Shown: in pieces, positions 19,545 to 29,363 of the stretch | How positions within the stretch are numbered: position 1 is the stretch's first letter | Layout of the letters: each line of letters opens with the position of its first letter | Assembly (NCBI GenBank): GCA_025144245.1 | Contig: JALXXC010000001.1 | Coordinates: 248,001 to 312,000 of the forward strand | Reading direction: 5' to 3' | DNA length: 64,000 nucleotides | From: Corynebacterium sp. p3-SID1145 | Lineage (GTDB): Bacteria; Actinomycetota; Actinomycetes; Mycobacteriales; Mycobacteriaceae | Translations under genes and position numbers: made by a program | The notes under the pieces: generated by a model | What the model was told of the DNA's origin: nothing | The model's input: only the letters and a program-made list of their open reading frames with translations | Databases searched by the model: none

Positions 19545-19580
19545 CCGCCGCTCCCCCACGACAGGGAGCGGCGGTCTTTT
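19545..19580 (+). terminator. Intrinsic terminator after htdX
   Basis: CCGCCGCTCCC pairs with GGGAGCGGCGG over an 8-nt loop, followed by TCTTTT. Confidence 0.9.
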
Positions 19581-19640
19581 CATGTGCGGCAGGCGGTGGC
19601 GGTTCGTTCCTTAAAGCTGCACTTCGATAATGTGGTGACC

Positions 19641-20429
19641 ATGGCAAAGGACAACAAGGCAACCGCCGCCGAGAAGGCTGCGAAGAAGGAGCAGCGCTCG
19701 GCGAAGCGCACGCAACGCAAGCAGACCCGCTCGCAGATCTGGCAGGCGTTCAACCTCCAGCGCAAGCGCGACAAGATGCTGATCCCGCTCATGCTGGCCG
19801 CCATCTTGGGCCTCGGCCTGCTATTCTTCCTCATCGGCCTGCTCTTCAAGGGCCAGTGGTTCATGCTGGTGCTGGGCCTGCTGTTCGGTTTCGTTCTGGC
19901 CATGTTCATCTTCACCCGCCGTTTGGAGGGGTCGATGTACGACGAGGTCGGCGACACACCGGGCGCCGCTGGCTGGACGCTAGAGAACATGCGCAACACG
20001 ATGGGCATTGTCTGGTTGACCAAGACCGGCATTGCCGCGACGCCGCAGATGGACACGGTTCACCGCGTGGTAGGCAACCCGGGTGTCGTTCTCGTCGGCG
20101 AGGGTTCCACCAAGCGTGTGAAGCCGCTGATGGAAAAGGAGCGCAAGCGTATCGACCGCCTGGTGGCAGGTGTTCCGATCCATGAGATCTTCGTGGGTTC
20201 CGAGGAGGGCCAGGTCCCGCCGAAGAAGCTGCAGCGCACGATGCTGAAGCTGCCGAAGAATTACAGCAAGGACGAGGTCTACTCCATCAACGCGAAGCTT
20301 GAGGCGATGGACAACGTCCGCGGCGGCCAGCGCGCAGGTTTGCCGAAGGGCCCGATGCCGCACCAGGCGCAGAATATGGCGGGCATGAACCGCAAGATGC
20401 GCCGTATGCAGCAGCGCAAGGGCAAGTAG
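19641..20429 (+). CDS. DUF4191 membrane protein
   Basis: 262 residues. A Lys/Arg/Ala-rich N-terminus (to about 30) is followed by two adjacent membrane segments (about residues 50-93; LIPLMLAAILGLGLLFFLIG and MLVLGLLFGFVLAMFIF) and a long cytoplasmic region ending in a basic Met-rich tail. It matches the conserved actinobacterial protein located between lipA and glnA1 in mycobacteria. Function is unknown. The ATG at 19641 is chosen over an upstream in-frame start because the protein then begins MAKDNKATAAEKAAKKE. Confidence 0.85.
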   Translation: MAKDNKATAAEKAAKKEQRSAKRTQRKQTRSQIWQAFNLQRKRDKMLIPLMLAAILGLGLLFFLIGLLFKGQWFMLVLGLLFGFVLAMFIFTRRLEGSMYDEVGDTPGAAGWTLENMRNTMGIVWLTKTGIAATPQMDTVHRVVGNPGVVLVGEGSTKRVKPLMEKERKRIDRLVAGVPIHEIFVGSEEGQVPPKKLQRTMLKLPKNYSKDEVYSINAKLEAMDNVRGGQRAGLPKGPMPHQAQNMAGMNRKMRRMQQRKGK

Positions 20430-20447
20430 AGCTCAACGATCCCGCAT

Positions 20448-20482
20448 ATCCGCTCGTCTGCCGGTCACGGCTACGAGCGGAT
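20448..20482. terminator. Hairpin between convergent DUF4191 and RDD genes
   Basis: ATCCGCTCGT pairs with ACGAGCGGAT; the right arm overlaps the last codons of the RDD gene. There is no long T run, so terminator strength is uncertain. Confidence 0.5.
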
Positions 20483-20956
20483 TACTGCTGTTCCGGTCGC
20501 GCGGTCGTGCATGCCCCGGCCGTCGGCGTCGACAATCGCCGCGGGGAAGACGAAGCCCGTAAGGATGGTGCGCACGGCCGCGCGCCAGAAGCCGACGGGC
20601 TCGCCCGGCTTATCGACGCGCGCCACTCCCATCCCCAGCACCGCCATCCCCGGCGTGCGGGCGAAGAGCCACCCACTGATGATCCCCATCACCAGCCACA
20701 GCAGATATGTCACTGTGCCGGTTCCACCCAGTGCGTGGGTGTTCATCACAATGAACGCGGCGATGATCCAACAGATCACCCAGTCGATCAGCACCCCGAT
20801 GGCGCGCCGCATCACCGAGGCCAGCGCGCCGCTCCCCGATTCCGGCAGCCCGAGAAGCTCCCCCGGCCAGCGGCCGACCATGAAGTCTTCGTCGGAGCCG
20901 CCCGCATTCATCGGTTCTCCATTCCCGGCGTTGCCGCCACGCTGCGCATTACCCAT
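20471..20956 (-). CDS. RDD family membrane protein
   Basis: 161 residues with an RDD domain: RRAIGVLIDWVICWIIAAFI gives the first membrane helix with the characteristic Arg and Asp residues, then a second helix (TYLLWLVMGIISGWLF) and a third short segment. The neighbour relation to DUF4191 and glnA1 is conserved in actinobacteria. Function unknown; RDD proteins are sometimes transporters or exporters of small molecules. The ATG at 20956 (MGNAQRGGN) is preferred to a 47-codon upstream extension toward glnA1. Confidence 0.82.
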   Translation of the reverse strand: MGNAQRGGNAGNGEPMNAGGSDEDFMVGRWPGELLGLPESGSGALASVMRRAIGVLIDWVICWIIAAFIVMNTHALGGTGTVTYLLWLVMGIISGWLFARTPGMAVLGMGVARVDKPGEPVGFWRAAVRTILTGFVFPAAIVDADGRGMHDRATGTAVIRS

Positions 20957-21114
20957 GGTGATCAAGGATAGAGCACGGTTTTTCTGCGCCGAAGTCCGCT
21001 TGTTGCCTTCCCATTCCTGCAGCGGAACGAACTCGCGGAGTCGTCCGCGGAGCCGGTGGTTTTCCATGTACGATCGGTTAGAGCACCCAATTTGCACTCA
21101 AGGAGTTTTTAACC

Positions 21115-22551
21115 GTGGGCTTTGAAAATATCCAGGACACAATGAGGTTCATCAAGGACGAAGAAATCGAATTTGTCGATGTCCGCTTCACCGATGTTCC
21201 TGGCATTGAGCACCACTTCAGCATCCCAGCATCCATGTTCGACGAGGACGCTGTGGAGGAAGGTCTCGCCTTCGACGGTTCGTCGATCCGCGGGTTCACC
21301 ACCATCGACGAGTCCGACATGATCCTCATGCCGGATCTCGCCACCGCGGCGGTCGATCCGTTCCGCAAGGCGAAGACACTCAATGTGAAGTTCTTCGTCA
21401 ACGACCCGTTCACCCACGAGGCGTTCTCCCGCGATCCGCGCAACGTCGCGCTCAAGGCCGAGGAATACCTGGCATCCACCGGCATCGCCGATACCTGCTT
21501 CTTTGGCGCTGAGGCGGAGTTCTACCTCTTCGACTCGGTGCGCTATTCCACCGACGCCCACAAGGCGTTCTACGAGGTGGACTCCATCGAGGGCTGGTGG
21601 AACCGCGACCGCGAGGTCGAGCACGACGGCACCCCGAACTTGGGCTACAAGACCCGCTTGAAGGGCGGATACTTCCCTGTCCCGCCGTACGACCAGACTC
21701 TCGATGTCCGCGACGACATGACACTGAAGCTGGCTCAGGCAGGCTTTGAGATCGAGCGCTTCCACCACGAGGTGGGCACCGGCGGCCAGCAGGAGATCAA
21801 CTACAAGTTCAACACCCTGCTCCACGCGGCTGATGATCTGCAGACATTCAAGTACATCATCAAGAACACCGCGAAGGAATGGGGCAAGACGGCTACCTTC
21901 ATGCCGAAGCCGATCGCAGGCGACAACGGCTCCGGCATGCACGCCCACCAGTCCCTCTGGAAGGACGGTGAGCCACTGTTCTACGACGAGTCCGGCTACG
22001 GCGGTCTGTCCGATATCGCCCGCTTCTACATCGGCGGCATCCTCCACCACGCAGGTGCTGTCCTGGCGTTCACCAACCCAACGCTGAACTCCTACCACCG
22101 CCTGGTCCCGGGCTTCGAGGCCCCGATCAACCTGGTCTACTCGCAGCGCAACCGTTCCGCCGCGATCCGCATTCCGATCACGGGTTCCAACCCGAAGGCG
22201 AAGCGCATCGAGTTCCGCGCCCCGGACCCGAGCGGTAACCCCTACCTCGGCTTCGCCGCGATGATGCTGGCTGGTCTGGACGGCGTGAAGAACCGCATCG
22301 AGCCGCACGAGCCGGTGGACAAGGACCTCTACGAGCTCCCGCCGGAAGAAGCCAAGTCCATCCCGCAGGCTCCGACCTCTCTCGAGGCGTCCCTGGCGGC
22401 GCTGGAGGGGGACAACGAATTCCTCACCGAGGGAGATGTCTTCACCGAGGATCTCATTGAGACATACATCAAGCTGAAGCACGACGAGGAAATCACCCCG
22501 GCGCGCCTGCGCCCGACCCCGCTCGAGTACGAAATGTACTTCGACGTTTAA
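21115..22551 (+). CDS. glnA: Glutamine synthetase type I, regulated by adenylylation
   Basis: Main ammonium-assimilating glutamine synthetase (glutamate + ammonia + ATP), 478 residues, a dodecameric family. It has the N-terminal FDGSSIRGF latch, [10 protein letters not shown], and the adenylylation site [12 protein letters not shown] with Tyr406. Its activity would be controlled by GlnE, encoded at 43388-46450. The GTG start follows AAGGAG at normal distance. No AmtR-type operator could be recognised in the 158-bp upstream gap. Confidence 0.95.
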   Translation: MGFENIQDTMRFIKDEEIEFVDVRFTDVPGIEHHFSIPASMFDEDAVEEGLAFDGSSIRGFTTIDESDMILMPDLATAAVDPFRKAKTLNVKFFVNDPFTHEAFSRDPRNVALKAEEYLASTGIADTCFFGAEAEFYLFDSVRYSTDAHKAFYEVDSIEGWWNRDREVEHDGTPNLGYKTRLKGGYFPVPPYDQTLDVRDDMTLKLAQAGFEIERFHHEVGTGGQQEINYKFNTLLHAADDLQTFKYIIKNTAKEWGKTATFMPKPIAGDNGSGMHAHQSLWKDGEPLFYDESGYGGLSDIARFYIGGILHHAGAVLAFTNPTLNSYHRLVPGFEAPINLVYSQRNRSAAIRIPITGSNPKAKRIEFRAPDPSGNPYLGFAAMMLAGLDGVKNRIEPHEPVDKDLYELPPEEAKSIPQAPTSLEASLAALEGDNEFLTEGDVFTEDLIETYIKLKHDEEITPARLRPTPLEYEMYFDV

Positions 22552-22614
22552 ACCACGGTGGCACATTCGGATTTCTGACCAGCAGATATTCGGAAAACTC
22601 GCCTCGCACGACGA

Positions 22615-22646
22615 AACCCCGAGACTCCACGCGGATTCTCGGGGTT
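22615..22646 (+). terminator. Intrinsic terminator after glnA
   Basis: AACCCCGAGA pairs with TCTCGGGGTT over a 12-nt loop. It marks the end of the conserved block; the accessory island begins right after it. Confidence 0.8.
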
Positions 22647-22718
22647 GTAGCTATTTCAGGGCCATTTTGGCCGGGATTTCACCTCCGGATGAGCCGTTTT
22701 TCAGCACCCAACAACGGC

Positions 22719-24300
22719 TTATAGACCACGGCCCCTTGAGGGGCCTCGTGGCCTCCTATGCCGCCTGGCCGATCTTCGGCGGAGCTTCGCTGCGGCGACA
22801 TCGAGCAACTTGTCTTCCTCAGCCCGCTTCTTCTTCGGGCGCCCGCCACGCGGCGGCGGACGCAGCGCTTCATCGCGCCGACGCTTGAGATACTTCTGCG
22901 CAGTCACCCAATTGGTCAAAACCGCGGCAACGCCGAAAAACAAAACGAAGGCCGCGTAGCCACGCATGTACCTCTTGGTTCGCTCCCCCAGGCCGATAGC
23001 GACCTCAGACTTGAAGACACCGTTCTTAGACTCAATCATCGCGCGGAGCGGACGGTAAATCTCCTCCCACTCGCGGGAGTAGGTGGCCGGCCCCGGCGTG
23101 TAGTACTTCCAGAACGTCTTTGTCTCCTCACTGACATCGACGAGCACGGTCTTCTGCGAGCAAATCTTTCCCTCCGCCGCTGTCGTCGGCACGTTCTTCA
23201 CGGTAAGTGGCAGAGGTGTCTTTCCTGCAAGCGTCTTCTTGGCCGCAGCCTTACGCGCCTTGATGTCAGCCTTGTGTTTCGGGCACTGCACCGCTCCGCG
23301 CAGAGCCGGACACGCGAAACGAATCGACCGGTCTTCACGTACCTCGTGAACCGACAGCTCGAACGCTTTTCGCCTTTGAATGCGCTCGTCAAAGACTTCT
23401 CTCGAAACGACCTTTGCGTCCAGCTCAGACTTCGGGTCCAGTAGGTCAGGAAACGACGTGATCGCCGGAGAGTAGGGCTTGCCGTCGATGAGAACCATGC
23501 CCTCGTAGCTAAACGAAACGCCACGAGCTTCCGGTCGCTTCGGGGTTTGTCCCATGACAGACCAACCAGCCAGCCACATGGGAATTTGGTAAGCCCGAGC
23601 GTCCGAACCCGGGGAGTACGCCATGTCACCGATAGCAAGCCCGCGCGGCAGCATGAGGTCTTCACCGTCGTCAGCAGCAAATACCGCGTTCTCGTACACA
23701 GCAAGAGCGGCACGGGCGTTGTAGCCGGGTTGCACACCGGGGTTGTCCAGTGACAGGCCAATGATTGGCTTGGGCATATCACCGGTGAAGTAACCACCTG
23801 TGGCTTCGACGACGGTCAGGTCGTAGCCCCACAGCCTCTTCCTTACCGTTGGCGAATCGCCGCCGTTGTGGTCTCCGGTGCGAATGTAATACCCAGCGTC
23901 GGCATTAGACGGGCGCAGGTCGCCTTCCCAGTTGCCGTAGGTCAGTGTTTCGATAGGAGTTGCGTCAACAACAATGTCTCCCTCGTAAGTGCCGTCAACA
24001 AAGTACTTGTCACCCATCTGTCGAGCTGAGGCGAATGCAAGAAGCGAGGAGAAGATCGACCCGCGGAGCTTCCGTGCTTTGACATAGTCTGGGTCGCGAG
24101 AGTTCTTAATCGCCTCGTAAGCCTCTTGCGTGAGCCGTTTATATATAGCCGTCTCGGGATACGGGTCGAGAGGCTTGCGCACCTTGTGCCTGATAGTGTG
24201 CCAAATTCTGTCGTACCACTGGGTGGCGTGGCGGTTTTTGTACTCCGCCATGTCTAGGCCTACGACCTGCCAGGCTTTACCGTGAAGCCGGAACCGGAAG
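22719..24300 (-). pseudogene. DDE transposase-like gene, 5' end removed by the IS256-type element
   Basis: The frame encodes more than 525 residues. Three acidic positions fit a DDE transposase of the IS4/IS1182 kind: Asp in VVDATPIETL, Asp in IGDMAYSPGSD, and Glu in MIESKNGVFKSE followed by RTKRYMRGYAA. A cysteine group lies in FACPALRGAVQCPKH. The open frame continues to 24398 but everything above about 24302 belongs to the neighbouring insertion element, so the native N-terminus is missing. The C-terminus is Arg/Lys-rich. The family assignment is inference; the closest IS family could not be decided. Confidence 0.55.
22727..22752. repeat. Palindrome at the 3' end of the transposase-like gene
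   Basis: CCACG-GCCCC and GGGGC-CTCGTGG form a near-perfect hairpin around TTGA that overlaps the last codons. Possible terminator or terminal structure of the mobile element. Confidence 0.4.
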
Positions 24301-24301
24301 A

Positions 24302-25740
24302 GGGTGTCCGATTGTTTGTGTGCGGGGGCTTGGTTTACAAGTAATCCGCGAATCGGTCGGGGTAAGCCACGGCTAGTTGGTTGATGGCTTGTTTCCATCC
24401 GGTGGCTTTCGCTCCTTCAATATAGCCGTTGCATTCGATGTCGCGTTTCGCTTTCTTGGCTCGCTGGGCGGCGCGCTTGTCCTCGATATTGCAGATCATC
24501 AGCCACAGGGTCTTCAGCGCTGCAGTATCGTTCGGGAATTGGCCCCGGTTACGAGTAGCTTTACGTAGCTTAAGCGTTGAGTGATTCGATCGAGTTGGTG
24601 GTGTAGAGCACCCGGCGTGCCGCCGGCGGGAACTGCAGAAACGGTGTGAACCGCTCCCACGCGTCGCGCCAGACTTTGACCGACTGCAGGTATTTTTGGC
24701 CCAATTCTGAGGTCTCGAAAGCATCTAATCCGGCACGGGCGGTGTCCTCGTTTGCGGCCATGTAGACCTCACGCAGCGCCCGGGAGACAGATTTACGGTC
24801 CTGGTAGGACACCCACCGGTTCGCAGCCCGAATCAGGTGCACGATGCAGGTCTGCACCATGGAATTCGGCCAGGTTGCCTCCACGGCTTCCGGCAGGCCT
24901 TTGAGCCCGTCGCAACAGACGATGAACACGTCTTGGACACCGCGGTTAGCCAGATCCGCGCACACCGATGCCCAGAATGCGGCGCCTTCATTGTCAGCGA
25001 TCCACAATCCCAAGATGTGCTTGATGCCGTCCATATCCACACCGACGGCCATGTAGCAGGCCTTGTTGACCACGCGGTGACCGTCACGGATTTTCACGCG
25101 GAGCGCGTCGAGGAAGATCACCGGGTAAAACTCGTCGAGCTGGCGGTTCTGCCAGATCATGACCTCGTCTAACACCGCATCGGTAATGGTACTGATCGTA
25201 TCCGGGCTCATATCCACCCCCAGGGTGCCGGCGAGATGGTGCTGAATATCGCGCACCGTCATCCCCGCCGGCGTACAGCGAGATAATCATGTCGTCGAGC
25301 TCTGTGAGCCGACGGGGGCCTTTGGGCACCATCTTTGGAACAAACGTGCCAGCACGATCCCTGGGCATGGTCACTTCCAACGCGCCATACCCAGAATTAA
25401 CGGTCTTGGTGTACGACCCGTTGCGGTGATTGCCGCCGTGCGTGGGTTCAACCTGTGCTTTGGTTTTACGGTCGGAATGGCCGTATCCCAAGTGCGCATC
25501 CATCTCCGCCTGCAGACCAGCGTTGATCGATGCCTGCAACAGGCCTTTGACCAGGTCGCTGACATCATCAGCGGACGCCGACAGCTCGCTGATCAAGCTA
25601 GCGAGCTCAGGATTTTCCATCAGCTTCTCGCTGATCTCGTTGACCCTCGCCGGGTCATGGCCTTTCTTCGGTGACACCGTAGTCATTATCGGTGAAACTC
25701 CTTCTAGATCAGAGCCTCACACACAAACTTCCTGACACTC
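24302..25740 (-). mobile_element. IS256-family (mutator-type) insertion sequence, decayed
   Basis: About 1.44 kb with imperfect terminal inverted repeats: the left end at about 24302 (GGGTGTC, five unlike bases, then GTTTGTGTG) and the right end at about 25740 (GAGTGTC, five bases, GTTTGTGTG on the minus strand). It carries one transposase gene in three frames. Flanking 8- to 9-bp sequences do not match, so no target duplication is seen; neighbouring reading frames on both sides are truncated at the ends. This suggests a deletion or recombination after insertion. Confidence 0.8.
24335..25686 (-). pseudogene. IS256-family transposase with two frameshifts
   Basis: Starts MTTVSPKKGHDPARVNEI at 25686. 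Reading shifts near 25261: SLYAGG continues as MTVRDIQHHL after one extra G in a GGGG run. It shifts again near 24570: TNSIESLNA meets TAA, whereas removal of one T restores NAKLRKATRNRG. The C-terminal part ends YPDRFADYL at 24335. All three parts together would make about 450 residues, normal for the family, with catalytic Asp in IFLDALRVKI, Asp in CCDGLKGLP and a late Glu. Both changes are single-base insertions; sequencing error cannot be excluded without reads. Confidence 0.85.
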
Positions 25741-25744
25741 CCCA

Positions 25745-26221
25745 ATGCGCCAGTCAAGAGCAATCGAAGTTAGGGCGAACCGCCCAATGATGACCGCGGA
25801 AGCTCTGCCGCCCGAAGGCGCGGGGCACCCACTTAAGTTCTTGGTAACTAATCGAGGCCGGACTGTCGCGCGGAACGTTTCGGTGTCGTTCGAGCCTCCA
25901 TTGCCACACCCCGACCTGGAACGACTCAACGCCAGTTCAGATGCGACGTTTTTCTACACTCCGATTGAGAGAATCAACCACATCTACGGAGGACGAGCGT
26001 TTGATACGTGGACACCAGGAATGTCCATCACAGCGGACTGCTGGGTACTCCCAAACGGTTCAAACGCTAAAACGCCGCCATCAAATTCTGCCGAGGGTAT
26101 CCCCTCCTCTCAGGGCGTTCGAATCCAGTATCAAGACGAAACCGGAAAGAACTACAACGATTTCTTCGAACTCGATATTCGCATTGCGTTCGCTTCAACG
26201 TTCAGTGAAAAAGATGAATGA
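25745..26221 (+). pseudogene. C-terminal part of an unidentified protein cut by the IS256-type element
   Basis: 158 residues starting at an ATG 5 nt from the end of the insertion sequence, so the start is probably accidental and the true N-terminus is lost. The remaining part looks like a beta-rich domain (FLVTNRGRTVARNVSVSFEPPLP), reminiscent of C-terminal domains in hypothetical proteins that carry N-terminal membrane helices. Lower G+C than the core genes. Function not recognised. It may still be expressed from outward transcription. Confidence 0.45.
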
Positions 26222-26260
26222 CCGCCCACTCTCTAACCCCACTCCAGTATCCTCTTCTGC

Positions 26261-26731
26261 ATGAACTTTGGGGAAAACTTACTGGTAGGAGTACTGTCTG
26301 GTGCAATTTCGGGCATTCTCGTAGCAACATTTTTATGGGCTTGGGAAACTCTGCGGCGTGACTCCCTTGAGCTCGTGTTCGTAGCTCCCGAACGAGCATT
26401 TCTCCGAAATAACCGGTGCCGAACAGCGGTAGTCGGAGGGTCGTGGGAACTTGAAAAAGGTCCTGTCATTTTCCGAGGTGACGACTTCCGCGGGGAGGAA
26501 TACGGTCTTGTTGTGAAACCCTTCAAAACTCTCGCGGTGAGAACTCGGCTTCTGCAACCAGGCCAACCCACGTTCGTAACCGTGAAGCGCCTGCCGCTCA
26601 GACTCGGCAAACTACCCGAGGAGAAACTGCGGCAATTGGAGGAATCAGACTTTGATCCCTGTGCTTTCATTGGCCGGGAGAATCAGTTACCTAGAGGATG
26701 GACAATCCAAACGATTTTCTTACGTGCTTGA
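26261..26731 (+). CDS. Hypothetical membrane-anchored protein
   Basis: 156 residues with one N-terminal membrane helix (NLLVGVLSGAISGILVATFLW, about residues 5-27) and a soluble domain rich in beta strands. No motif recognised. It follows the truncated gene at 25745 with 39 nt between, and its 3' end is 41 nt from the convergent stop of the helicase/nuclease gene. The two plus-strand genes may once have been an operon. Accessory-island composition. Confidence 0.55.
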   Translation: MNFGENLLVGVLSGAISGILVATFLWAWETLRRDSLELVFVAPERAFLRNNRCRTAVVGGSWELEKGPVIFRGDDFRGEEYGLVVKPFKTLAVRTRLLQPGQPTFVTVKRLPLRLGKLPEEKLRQLEESDFDPCAFIGRENQLPRGWTIQTIFLRA

Positions 26732-26772
26732 GAACATTTCGGTGTTCAAAAGATTTTCAGCGACAGCACCCT

Positions 26773-29361
26773 CTACTTGTAGGCGTACCCGTACTTCTCA
26801 TACACAGCTCCGGCATTCGCCGCCTCGGCCACCGCAGCGCGAACCGCTTCGGACTTCAAGTCGAGAACGCGAAGCGACTCGGCATCCGTGCCGGAGACCG
26901 ACTCGATGCGAACGAAACGTTCCCCGTACTGCTCGGCGTAGCTTGAAAGCCCACGCAGCTTCCCGAGCGCGTCGCCGAGGTACGCGCCGTGCGGGTCAAC
27001 AATGGACGCCCGCATGGCCCCTTCGCTGTCACGGAGGAAGAAGATGAAGTCCGGCTGCACAGAACGCCAGCGACCGGTGGCCTCGTCGTAGTACACCGCG
27101 GAAAGCGCGTCTCGGCCTGGACGCGAAGGGTTACGGTACCAGGAAACAGCACCATGCCGCGCCATTTCGGTCTCGACGACTTTTGTCTCCCAGTCATTCA
27201 GGTTCGCTGGCGCCGAGCCGTTTTCCGCGACGAGTGCCCGGTTGTCGTAGCGGGGGTACGGGTCAAGCTCCTTCTTCTCCGAGTTCCAAACGCCCGGGGA
27301 CTCCATGCGGTTCTTAGGCTTTTCCAAATACACGGTGCTTGGCGCCTCAGCCATCTCACGCAGAACCGTGTACTTAGCCTGCCGGCTATCCGGCAGCGCA
27401 GAGATGTCAGCCCGGTGTTGGTCAAGCCAGGCCTTCGCTGTTTGATCGGCCTCACGCCACAGAGAGTCCTTTGCACCCTCAACCTTCGCCAGAGCGCCCA
27501 GCGTCAGGTGCGCTTCGATAATGAGGTCTTCGTCGACTTCACCGTTGTCTAACCCTGCAACGAGGTAGTCATTGACCCACAGGTTGGCGAGTGCCCGACT
27601 GAACACGGGAGTCGCCAACTCAAACGATTCGGTGATAACCCGGTCGTCGGCGACAAGTTCAATAGAGTCCTCGCCTTTCAGCCCTCGGTCCGAGTACCGG
27701 TACGTCAGTCGCTGCGTCTCAACTTTCAGAATGTCTTTCTTCTTGGTCTCAACTTCGTCGGCGTAGCGAACGAGCAGCGCGTTGACTATCGAAACGAGCT
27801 CCTTTTCGGCCCTCGCTTCGCCGTCCGGCATGAACCCGTCGACTTCCAGCTCAATGCCGGTGTTGATGAGGCGTGAAATGGGTTTGCCCGAGCGTTTCGG
27901 GGCGACCTCGGTCGGAAGAGCAGTGAACGCTGCCCACAGCTCGTCGTTGTCGATAGGCATGAGCGTTTCCGGTTTCACCACGGGGTTGATGAACGGCGGC
28001 GGGTCAATCTCGCCTGGCTTGTTGATGCTCATTACGACGCGCTCAGCAGCCGTGCGGTTGAACCGCGGCAACAGGCAGAGCACGGAGTTGAGAAGGTCGT
28101 CGCCTGGGATTCGGCGTGCTAGTGGAGAGCGCACCATGCGGCCAATGACCTGGGTGATGAAGTCTTCGTCATTGGCTGGGCGGTAAGACACCATGACCTC
28201 GGCACGCGGACAGTCCCAGCCGGTGGAGATAGCCGTCTTGGCGAACAGAACGCGAATCCACTCGCGGTCCTCGACGTGCTGCGGCTCGATGTACGGGATC
28301 ACCGTGTCGCCGGCCTGGATCGCAGTATGTTCGCCGAAAACATGGGCAAAGCAATCGTGCGGCAGCTCTGGCCAGCCCTCACGCAAAGCCGTGATGACTC
28401 GGTACATGTCCTCCGGGGTCGCTAAGTCCTGCATCTGCACAACCATGAGAGGTACGACTCGCTTGTCATCTCCACCCTGCTCGATATGGTACTCACTCCA
28501 GCGCTGGGTAGATTCCGCAAGCAGACGGGCCGCCTGGCAGACGAAGACGTTCTCGAACGCTTCGCCTTCCTCACCGGGAATCTGGAGCTCGACAATATCT
28601 TTGAGCAGGCCTGACTCTTGCACCTCGTCGGTCGGGACGTCCACGTCCTCTAACACCATGCGAGCACCGGGCATGTCGTTGAGCATTTTCTTGAACTTGC
28701 CCGGTGTGGCGGAGATGCCTAAGACCACTGGCATCGGCGGCACCGGCGCAGTAGCGCCTTCTGGGGTGTGGCCGGCAATGAGACGGTGGAGGATCGTCTC
28801 GCGGTCAGTCTGCTTGCCTGAGCCTCGGTGAGCCTCGTCCACAACGAAGTAGACGTTGTGGTCAGGCGATTCAAGGGTGTTTCGAAGCGTGTCCCAGATT
28901 GTCACCTGCGTCAAATCGGGTGCATTGTCGAACAGTTCGAAGTTCGAACCTTTTTTCTTTCGTCCACCCGTCAACACTGTGCCCTTGGACAGCTTCTGGG
29001 TATTGAGAAAGTAGATTTTGCCCGGTTCAAATTCGTTCTTGATGAACGAGTTGTCGATTTCGACAGTACGACCGTGCAAATTGCTTGACGCACCCTCGAT
29101 ACGGTGGCGCGACTGACGGTTCAAATCCGGGTTGTCCGAGAACCAAATAATGACGGCCTTCTCGTCCGGTACCCGATCATCTGACGGCAGAAGGAGATTC
29201 TCAAACACGTCGGTGGCGATCACGGTCTTACCGGCACCTGTCGGTGCAGAAAGCGCGAACGCAGCCTGCTTGCCAATAGAACGAACCTGGTTGGCGTCAT
29301 CTAGGCGTTCAAGAATCTCGCGCGAAGCAGTCTCTTGGTAGGGCTTGAGCGTGTACTTCAT
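26773..29361 (-). CDS. Type III-like restriction enzyme subunit: DEAH helicase with C-terminal nuclease-like domain
   Basis: 862 residues. Superfamily 2 helicase motifs in order: Walker A APTGAGKT (about residue 41), VVDEAHRGSG, LGISATPGKF, STGWDCPRAEVMVSYR and QVIGRMVRSPLARR. The C-terminus has QPDFIFF followed by SIVDPHGAYLGDALGKLRG, which resembles the PD-(D/E)xK nuclease position of type III Res proteins but with D-P-H in place of the usual (D/E)xK. The ATG at 29361 lies 2 nt after the stop of the methyltransferase gene, so translation is coupled. Probably cuts or translocates on unmethylated DNA together with Mod. Confidence 0.85.
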   Translation of the reverse strand: MKYTLKPYQETASREILERLDDANQVRSIGKQAAFALSAPTGAGKTVIATDVFENLLLPSDDRVPDEKAVIIWFSDNPDLNRQSRHRIEGASSNLHGRTVEIDNSFIKNEFEPGKIYFLNTQKLSKGTVLTGGRKKKGSNFELFDNAPDLTQVTIWDTLRNTLESPDHNVYFVVDEAHRGSGKQTDRETILHRLIAGHTPEGATAPVPPMPVVLGISATPGKFKKMLNDMPGARMVLEDVDVPTDEVQESGLLKDIVELQIPGEEGEAFENVFVCQAARLLAESTQRWSEYHIEQGGDDKRVVPLMVVQMQDLATPEDMYRVITALREGWPELPHDCFAHVFGEHTAIQAGDTVIPYIEPQHVEDREWIRVLFAKTAISTGWDCPRAEVMVSYRPANDEDFITQVIGRMVRSPLARRIPGDDLLNSVLCLLPRFNRTAAERVVMSINKPGEIDPPPFINPVVKPETLMPIDNDELWAAFTALPTEVAPKRSGKPISRLINTGIELEVDGFMPDGEARAEKELVSIVNALLVRYADEVETKKKDILKVETQRLTYRYSDRGLKGEDSIELVADDRVITESFELATPVFSRALANLWVNDYLVAGLDNGEVDEDLIIEAHLTLGALAKVEGAKDSLWREADQTAKAWLDQHRADISALPDSRQAKYTVLREMAEAPSTVYLEKPKNRMESPGVWNSEKKELDPYPRYDNRALVAENGSAPANLNDWETKVVETEMARHGAVSWYRNPSRPGRDALSAVYYDEATGRWRSVQPDFIFFLRDSEGAMRASIVDPHGAYLGDALGKLRGLSSYAEQYGERFVRIESVSGTDAESLRVLDLKSEAVRAAVAEAANAGAVYEKYGYAYK

Positions 29362-29363
29362 GG

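Noticed and set aside
24560..25270. Programmed frameshifting in the IS256 transposase
   Set aside because: Neither site is a typical slippery heptamer with a following structure, and the family normally uses one uninterrupted gene.
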